Shown one piece after another: positions 5,416 through 8,230 of a DNA stretch of 8,230 bases; the first letter of the stretch is position 1, and every line of letters starts with the position of its first letter. The position numbers were made by a program, and so were the translations under genes. The notes under the pieces are model-generated. The model ran no database searches. It was not told where the DNA came from and saw only the letters and a program-made list of their open reading frames with translations. Origin of the DNA: JANMEX01 sp041751995 (GTDB lineage Bacteria; Pseudomonadota; Alphaproteobacteria; Rhizobiales; Rhizobiaceae); contig JBGSHY010000084.1 in NCBI GenBank assembly GCA_041751995.1, positions 1 through 8,230 of the forward strand, given 5' to 3'.

Positions 5416-5919
5416 TTAGCCGTGGGTCATGCGCTTGAGGACGTCTGTCTTAAGCCAAAAATGCTGATAAAGCGCACCGGCGACATGGGCCGCAACCAAA
5501 AGAATCATCAGCGGCTTCATGATTTCATGCACTTCGGCAGCGGCATCCACGCCGCCGAAATAGGCGAGCGCCCCGGAAATTGGCGCCAGGACCATCAAAG
5601 CGTACAGTCCAATATGTGTCCCCGCTGCAGCCAATTTCAGCATTGCAGGCTCCTCGGCCGGAATTTCCGGCACGCCCTGCGTCTTGCGCAGCACCAACCG
5701 CCAAACCGCGAATGCCACGATGCTGAGACCGCCCCAAATGTGAAACAGAACAACCGGTGAAGAAAAGCCCGTCAAATCGCCGCTTTTCTCGAACGCCCGC
5801 CAGGCGTCGGTCATGGTTTCACCGAGCACCAGTTGCCCGACTATCATGGCCGCCACCAGCCAATGAAGCGCCTTCTGGATTGTGCTGTAGCTCTTGGGTG
5901 CTGAGGCAATCGCCGACAT
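5416..5919 (-). CDS. cytochrome b561 family protein
   Basis: A 167-residue four-helix inner-membrane di-heme cytochrome. Histidines expected to ligate heme are present, one per helix: His19 (LHWLVA), His60 (LFHIWGG), His102 (THIGLY) and His145 (AAHVAGALYQH). Helices are about 15-33, 55-78, 94-118 and 133-153. Homologues shuttle electrons between the quinone pool and the periplasm, and E. coli CybB acts as a superoxide:quinone oxidoreductase. The acceptor here is unknown. CGGAGA lies eight bases before ATG, and a candidate promoter is at 5956-5985. A repeat abuts the stop codon and 3' flank, and creA lies downstream, 184 bp away. Confidence 0.95.
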   Translation of the reverse strand: MSAIASAPKSYSTIQKALHWLVAAMIVGQLVLGETMTDAWRAFEKSGDLTGFSSPVVLFHIWGGLSIVAFAVWRLVLRKTQGVPEIPAEEPAMLKLAAAGTHIGLYALMVLAPISGALAYFGGVDAAAEVHEIMKPLMILLVAAHVAGALYQHFWLKTDVLKRMTHG

Positions 5920-5955
5920 GATTTGAGTCTCCGGATCAGTTGGGTAAGTGGCGAG

Positions 5956-5985
5956 ATACTAAACCCCGATGCTGCAGTGCAGCAA
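5956..5985 (-). promoter_or_regulatory. candidate promoter of cytochrome b561 with overlapping palindrome
   Basis: On the minus strand TTGCTG (complement of 5980-5985) and TAGTAT (complement of 5956-5961) are 18 bp apart, giving a start about 30 bases before the ATG. A 15-bp palindrome, TGCTGCA-G-TGCAGCA (5970-5984), covers most of the -35 box and the adjoining spacer. That is a position where a repressor or activator dimer would act. The regulator is unknown. Confidence 0.4.
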
Positions 5986-6016
5986 GTTACGCTTTTGTCA
6001 TGAAACCCATGCAGGA

Positions 6017-6640
6017 TCATGACCACTTGTCGAGGAACGCCCCGATCTCCAGCGTCTGCATGTCCGGTATCGCCTCGGCCAATTTTTCGACCGGCCAATC
6101 CCACCATTGCAACGCCAAAAGGCGCGCCCGGATCGGTTCATCAAACCGGTACCGGATGGCCTTGGCCGGTACGCCGGCAACAATCTGGTACGGCTCGACC
6201 GGCTTGCTGACCACCGCATTCGCCCCGATCACTGCCCCGGTGCCCACGCTCACACCAGGCAAGATCACCGCTCCATGCCCGATCCACACATCATGGCCGA
6301 TCACCACGCGCTTGGCCCGCCGCCGCTCGCGGAAATCATGGTCCAGCCCGTGAAAGCGGAAATATTCGTTCGGCCGGTAGGTGACCTTGTGCATCGTCAC
6401 CCGTTCCATCGGATGCTCCAGCGCGTTGATCCGCACATTCGCCGCCACGGAGCAGAATTTGCCCAGTTCCGTATAGATCGCCTCGCCATTGCGCTCGAAA
6501 TAGGTGAAATCGCCCGCCGTCACCTCGCGCAGCACCACCCGTTCACCCACCTCGCAATAACGCCCGAGCTTGCAGCCCTTCAGCTGCGCCGTCGCATGAA
6601 TGCGGGGTTGATCGGTCTTGCGCTGCGAAATTTCATCCAT
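6017..6640 (-). CDS. hexapeptide-repeat acyltransferase of the phosphonate-associated type
   Basis: 207 residues of left-handed beta-helix (hexapeptide) type. The first coils are at about 14-75 (IHATAQLKGCKLGRYCEVG, LGKFCSVAANVRIN). His76 in ALEHPMERV matches the catalytic His of CatB-like xenobiotic acetyltransferases. An inserted loop follows (about 85-108, with RRRAK). Coils resume at 113-165 (VIGHDVWIGHGAVILPGV, GTGAVIGANAVVSK, VAGVPAKAIRYRF), and a C-terminal helix has ALQWWDWPVEKL. It is a probable acetyl-CoA-dependent acetyltransferase; the closest group I recognise is the one found in phn clusters. No phn operon is adjacent, so the substrate is open. The ribosome binding site is weak (ACGGAAA). 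Confidence 0.88.
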   Translation of the reverse strand: MDEISQRKTDQPRIHATAQLKGCKLGRYCEVGERVVLREVTAGDFTYFERNGEAIYTELGKFCSVAANVRINALEHPMERVTMHKVTYRPNEYFRFHGLDHDFRERRRAKRVVIGHDVWIGHGAVILPGVSVGTGAVIGANAVVSKPVEPYQIVAGVPAKAIRYRFDEPIRARLLALQWWDWPVEKLAEAIPDMQTLEIGAFLDKWS

Positions 6641-6670
6641 GCCATTTCCGTAAATCGGCAGACGCGCGAA

Positions 6671-6708
6671 GGCAACAGCCGTTGCCCAACGCTAAATTCG
6701 ACTTTAGC
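6671..6708. promoter_or_regulatory. inverted repeats in a divergent promoter region
   Basis: The 91-bp gap between the divergent acyltransferase and YCII-like genes holds two perfect inverted repeats: GGCAAC-agcc-GTTGCC (6671-6686) and GCTAAA-ttcgac-TTTAGC (6691-6708). A weaker CTTTC...GAAAG follows up to the ribosome binding site. Both genes must be promoted from this gap, so one or both repeats may be operators. I see no strong -35/-10 pair. Confidence 0.4.
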
Positions 6709-6731
6709 TTTCCGGAACCGAAAGGGAGATC

Positions 6732-7028
6732 ATGATGGCCGAATTCATCTTCTTTATGCACGCCTTGCAGGATGGCAAATCCGAAGCCTCCTGGGACACT
6801 TATCTTGAAACGCTTGGCAAATCCGGCAATTTGCGTGGCGGATCGGTCATCGGCGACGGCAAATGCTTCGTCAAGAGCGGCATCGCGCCCGAAGTCACCG
6901 CACACATCAACGGCTTTATCCGCATCGACGCCGCCAGCCTTGACGAGGCGGCACTGCTTTTGGACGGCAACCCGGTCTACGAAGCTGGCGGAACCGTCGA
7001 AATCAGGGCGTTGCCTCAAACCGGCTGA
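6732..7028 (+). CDS. YCII-related (YciI-like) domain protein
   Basis: 98 residues forming a single small alpha/beta (ferredoxin-like) domain: an opening strand EFIFFMHA, WDTYLETLGKSGNLRGGSVIG, a central strand ending GFIRIDAASLDEAALLLDGNP, and closing EAGGTVEIRAL. This layout fits the YCII/DGPF superfamily, small cytoplasmic proteins related to muconolactone-isomerase folds. The motif is weakly conserved, and family members have varied or unknown activity. Two adjacent ATGs (6732 and 6735) are possible starts. GGGAG at 6724-6728 is better spaced for 6735, which removes one residue. It is divergent from the acyltransferase gene. Confidence 0.75.
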   Translation: MMAEFIFFMHALQDGKSEASWDTYLETLGKSGNLRGGSVIGDGKCFVKSGIAPEVTAHINGFIRIDAASLDEAALLLDGNPVYEAGGTVEIRALPQTG

Positions 7029-7069
7029 CATCACGCAATTTTCAGCGGCGCGCCATTTGGGAAATGCGC

Positions 7070-7075
7070 TATAAT
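7070..7075 (+). promoter_or_regulatory. consensus -10 box immediately before a small ORF
   Basis: TATAAT, a perfect -10 match, ends seven bases before ATG 7082, the distance at which transcription normally starts. No recognisable -35 lies 16-18 bp upstream. The preceding bases 7050-7069 form an imperfect hairpin (GCGCCATTT...AAATGCGC). It may be a real promoter for the small ORF and Sco1 gene, giving a leaderless transcript, or coincidence. Confidence 0.35.
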
Positions 7076-7081
7076 GGACAA

Positions 7082-7252
7082 ATGACCCAATCGACCGAAC
7101 CAATCCGGCGTCCGCGCCTCCGCCTTGGCTATTTGGCCCTTGCCATACTGGCGTTTGCCATTCTATCGGGAGCCGTCTTCGCCGCTTGGGCCAACAATGG
7201 CCCGCAAATCCTCTTGACGCTTGGCTCGAACGCCCTCGCCTGGTGCTTCTGA
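7082..7252 (+). CDS. small single-span membrane protein upstream of Sco1
   Basis: 56 residues: a basic N-terminus (PIRRPRLRLG, about 8-17), one hydrophobic span (about 18-40, YLALAILAFAILSGAVFAAW), and a short tail ending LAWCF. By the positive-inside rule the N-terminus should be cytoplasmic and the tail periplasmic. I do not recognise a named family. The stop is 15 bases before the Sco1 gene, suggesting co-expression and perhaps a role beside cytochrome oxidase assembly. An in-frame ATG at 7064 would add six residues. Neither start has a good ribosome binding site, and the -10-like TATAAT overlaps the longer version. Confidence 0.6.
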   Translation: MTQSTEPIRRPRLRLGYLALAILAFAILSGAVFAAWANNGPQILLTLGSNALAWCF

Positions 7253-7267
7253 GTAACCGGATCAAAC

Positions 7268-7852
7268 ATGCAAAATACCGTCCGCGCCATCTTCGCCACG
7301 CTGTTCGTCCTGATCGCTGCTTCCGTCGGCTGGGTCACCTACACATGGTTCGACCGCAGCAGCGAAGACGCCCCCTATGGCGCGCCATTCCAGATGACCG
7401 ACATGAACGGCCAGCCGATCACCGAGGCAGCTTTCGCCGGCCACCCGTCCGCCGTATTCTTCGGCTTCACCCACTGCCCGGAAGTCTGCCCGACCACGCT
7501 GTTCGAGATGAAGGGCTGGTTCGACAAGCTTGGCGATGAAGGCAAGGACATCAAAGCCTACTTCATTTCGGTGGACCCTGCCCGCGACACGCCGCAGCTG
7601 TTGAAAGACTACATTTCCAACGTCACCGACCGCGTCACCGGCATCACCGGCACGGAGGAGTCCATCACCGCGCTCGCCAAGGCATGGGGCGTCTATTACA
7701 AAAAAATCGACACATCCGGCGGTGACTACACCATGGACCACACCGCGCTGGTATTCCTGCTCGATTCCAAAGCCCGCTTCCACGGCACCATTGCCTACGG
7801 CGAAAATCCAGATACGGCGCTGGCCAAGATGAAACGCCTCTCCAAGCTCTGA
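7268..7852 (+). CDS. Sco1/SenC family copper chaperone
   Basis: 194 residues with one N-terminal membrane anchor (about 7-27) and a periplasmic thioredoxin-like domain. The copper site is complete: CPEVC (Cys70 and Cys74, in FTHCPEVCPTT) and the distal His158 in YTMDHTALVFLLD. Other family marks are FFGFTHC, YFISVDPARDTP and GTIAYGENP. Sco proteins deliver copper to, or reduce, the CuA site of cytochrome c oxidase subunit II. The length is normal. No clear Shine-Dalgarno precedes ATG; CCGGA is the nearest. It follows a small membrane protein by 15 bases and is followed by prmA after 10 bases, so it is probably part of an operon. Confidence 0.96.
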   Translation: MQNTVRAIFATLFVLIAASVGWVTYTWFDRSSEDAPYGAPFQMTDMNGQPITEAAFAGHPSAVFFGFTHCPEVCPTTLFEMKGWFDKLGDEGKDIKAYFISVDPARDTPQLLKDYISNVTDRVTGITGTEESITALAKAWGVYYKKIDTSGGDYTMDHTALVFLLDSKARFHGTIAYGENPDTALAKMKRLSKL

Positions 7853-7862
7853 AAGCAGACCA

Positions 7863-8230
7863 TTGACACAATCCCGATTTTTCCTGTCCGCCGGACGGTT
7901 AGAGGCCGAACGCATTTTCCGTCTGGTCGAACAGGCGTTTGAAGACGACGGCTTCCCGGTTTCGATCCTCGAAGTCGACGAAGACAGGGATATCCACGAA
8001 GTCTCGCTCTACGTCGACACGGACGATGTTGACGACATCCGCGCCCGGCTGGAACAGGCGCTCGGCTCGGATTTTTTCGGTCTTACGCTCGGCCTCGAAG
8101 AATTGCCCGACATTGACTGGGTCACCCACGCGCTCGATCTGCTGCCGCCCGTCCGCGCCGGTCGATTCGTTGTTCATGGCTCGCACGACCGCGGCAGCGC
8201 CCGCGCCGGCGAGATCGCCATTGAGATCGA
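7863..8230 (+). CDS. prmA: ribosomal protein L11 methyltransferase, N-terminal part (cut by window edge)
   Basis: The open frame begins at TTG 7863; there is no nearby in-frame ATG or GTG. It reads (M)TQSRFFLSAGRLEAERIF, then AFEDDGFPVSILEVDEDRD, IHEVSLYVDTDDVDD, and reaches LPDIDWVTHALDLLPPVRAG and FVVHGSHDRG. These match the substrate-recognition N-domain of PrmA, especially PDIDWV and VRAGRFxVHGSHDR. The visible 122 residues end just before the expected S-adenosylmethionine domain. PrmA trimethylates ribosomal protein L11 in the cytoplasm. The start is 10 bases after the Sco1 stop, with only a weak upstream purine stretch (GAAAGCAGA), so low-rate initiation and coupling to the upstream gene are likely. 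The gene continues outside the window. Confidence 0.9.
   Translation, partial: MTQSRFFLSAGRLEAERIFRLVEQAFEDDGFPVSILEVDEDRDIHEVSLYVDTDDVDDIRARLEQALGSDFFGLTLGLEELPDIDWVTHALDLLPPVRAGRFVVHGSHDRGSARAGEIAIEI

Noticed and set aside
4653..5760. Plus-strand frames opposite creA and the cytochrome gene
   Set aside because: The minus-strand genes are clear family members; these frames also cross the intergenic repeats.
4394..6640. A phosphonate-use cluster, because two genes carry phosphonate-linked family names
   Set aside because: No C-P lyase, phosphonatase or transporter genes are present. The two genes are about 1.4 kb apart on opposite strands, and the PhnA name does not reflect a proven phosphonate function.
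7262..7915. 217-codon minus-strand frame opposite the Sco1 gene
   Set aside because: It is a shadow frame; the plus strand has a complete Sco1 copper site.

Overview
The window looks like chromosome of an alphaproteobacterium, most likely of the order Hyphomicrobiales (Rhizobiales). The reasons are the GC-rich codon use, the gene families present (a 531-residue isocitrate lyase, a DUF2189 membrane protein, CreA, a stand-alone PhnA-like domain, a YCII-like protein, Sco1/SenC and PrmA) and short intergenic palindromic repeats of the CTCCCC...GGGGAG type that are common in rhizobia. I cannot name the genus from this sequence.

Layout. Positions 1-82 (minus) hold the 5' end of a gene whose N-terminus resembles an IS5-group transposase. 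Positions 83-683 contain no convincing gene. They hold one palindromic repeat unit (about 136-190), then two copies of an ~80-bp hairpin repeat in opposite orientation (222-302 and 389-467), then the aceA control region with two perfect inverted repeats sharing the half-site TTGTAAA/TTTACAA. aceA (684-2279, plus) encodes isocitrate lyase of the glyoxylate shunt and ends at a strong intrinsic terminator. A small secreted YARHG-like protein (2459-2728, plus) converges on two minus-strand genes: a secreted LprI-like cysteine-rich protein (2733-3404) and a DUF2189 membrane protein (3459-4241). A 70-residue PhnA-like protein (4394-4606, plus) follows. Then come two minus-strand genes, creA (4746-5231) and a cytochrome b561 (5416-5919). 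Each has a copy of one family of intergenic repeat running up to its stop codon. A left-handed beta-helix acyltransferase (6017-6640, minus) diverges from a YCII-like protein (6732-7028, plus). Downstream are a tiny membrane protein (7082-7252), a Sco1/SenC copper chaperone (7268-7852) and the beginning of prmA (7863 to the window edge, TTG start).

How the genes relate. This is mostly ordinary chromosomal housekeeping and envelope content, not one pathway. aceA stands alone between its own control region and terminator. The small membrane protein, Sco1/SenC and prmA are tightly spaced and may be co-transcribed. The LprI-like and DUF2189 genes, 54 bp apart, may also be co-transcribed.

I found no convincing new multi-gene system. 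The most interesting signals are in the non-coding DNA: two repeat families whose copies differ by paired, base-pair-preserving substitutions. In one family, one copy equals the other minus exactly one unit of a 12-bp direct repeat plus the intervening palindrome. The aceA operator-like array is the other signal worth attention.
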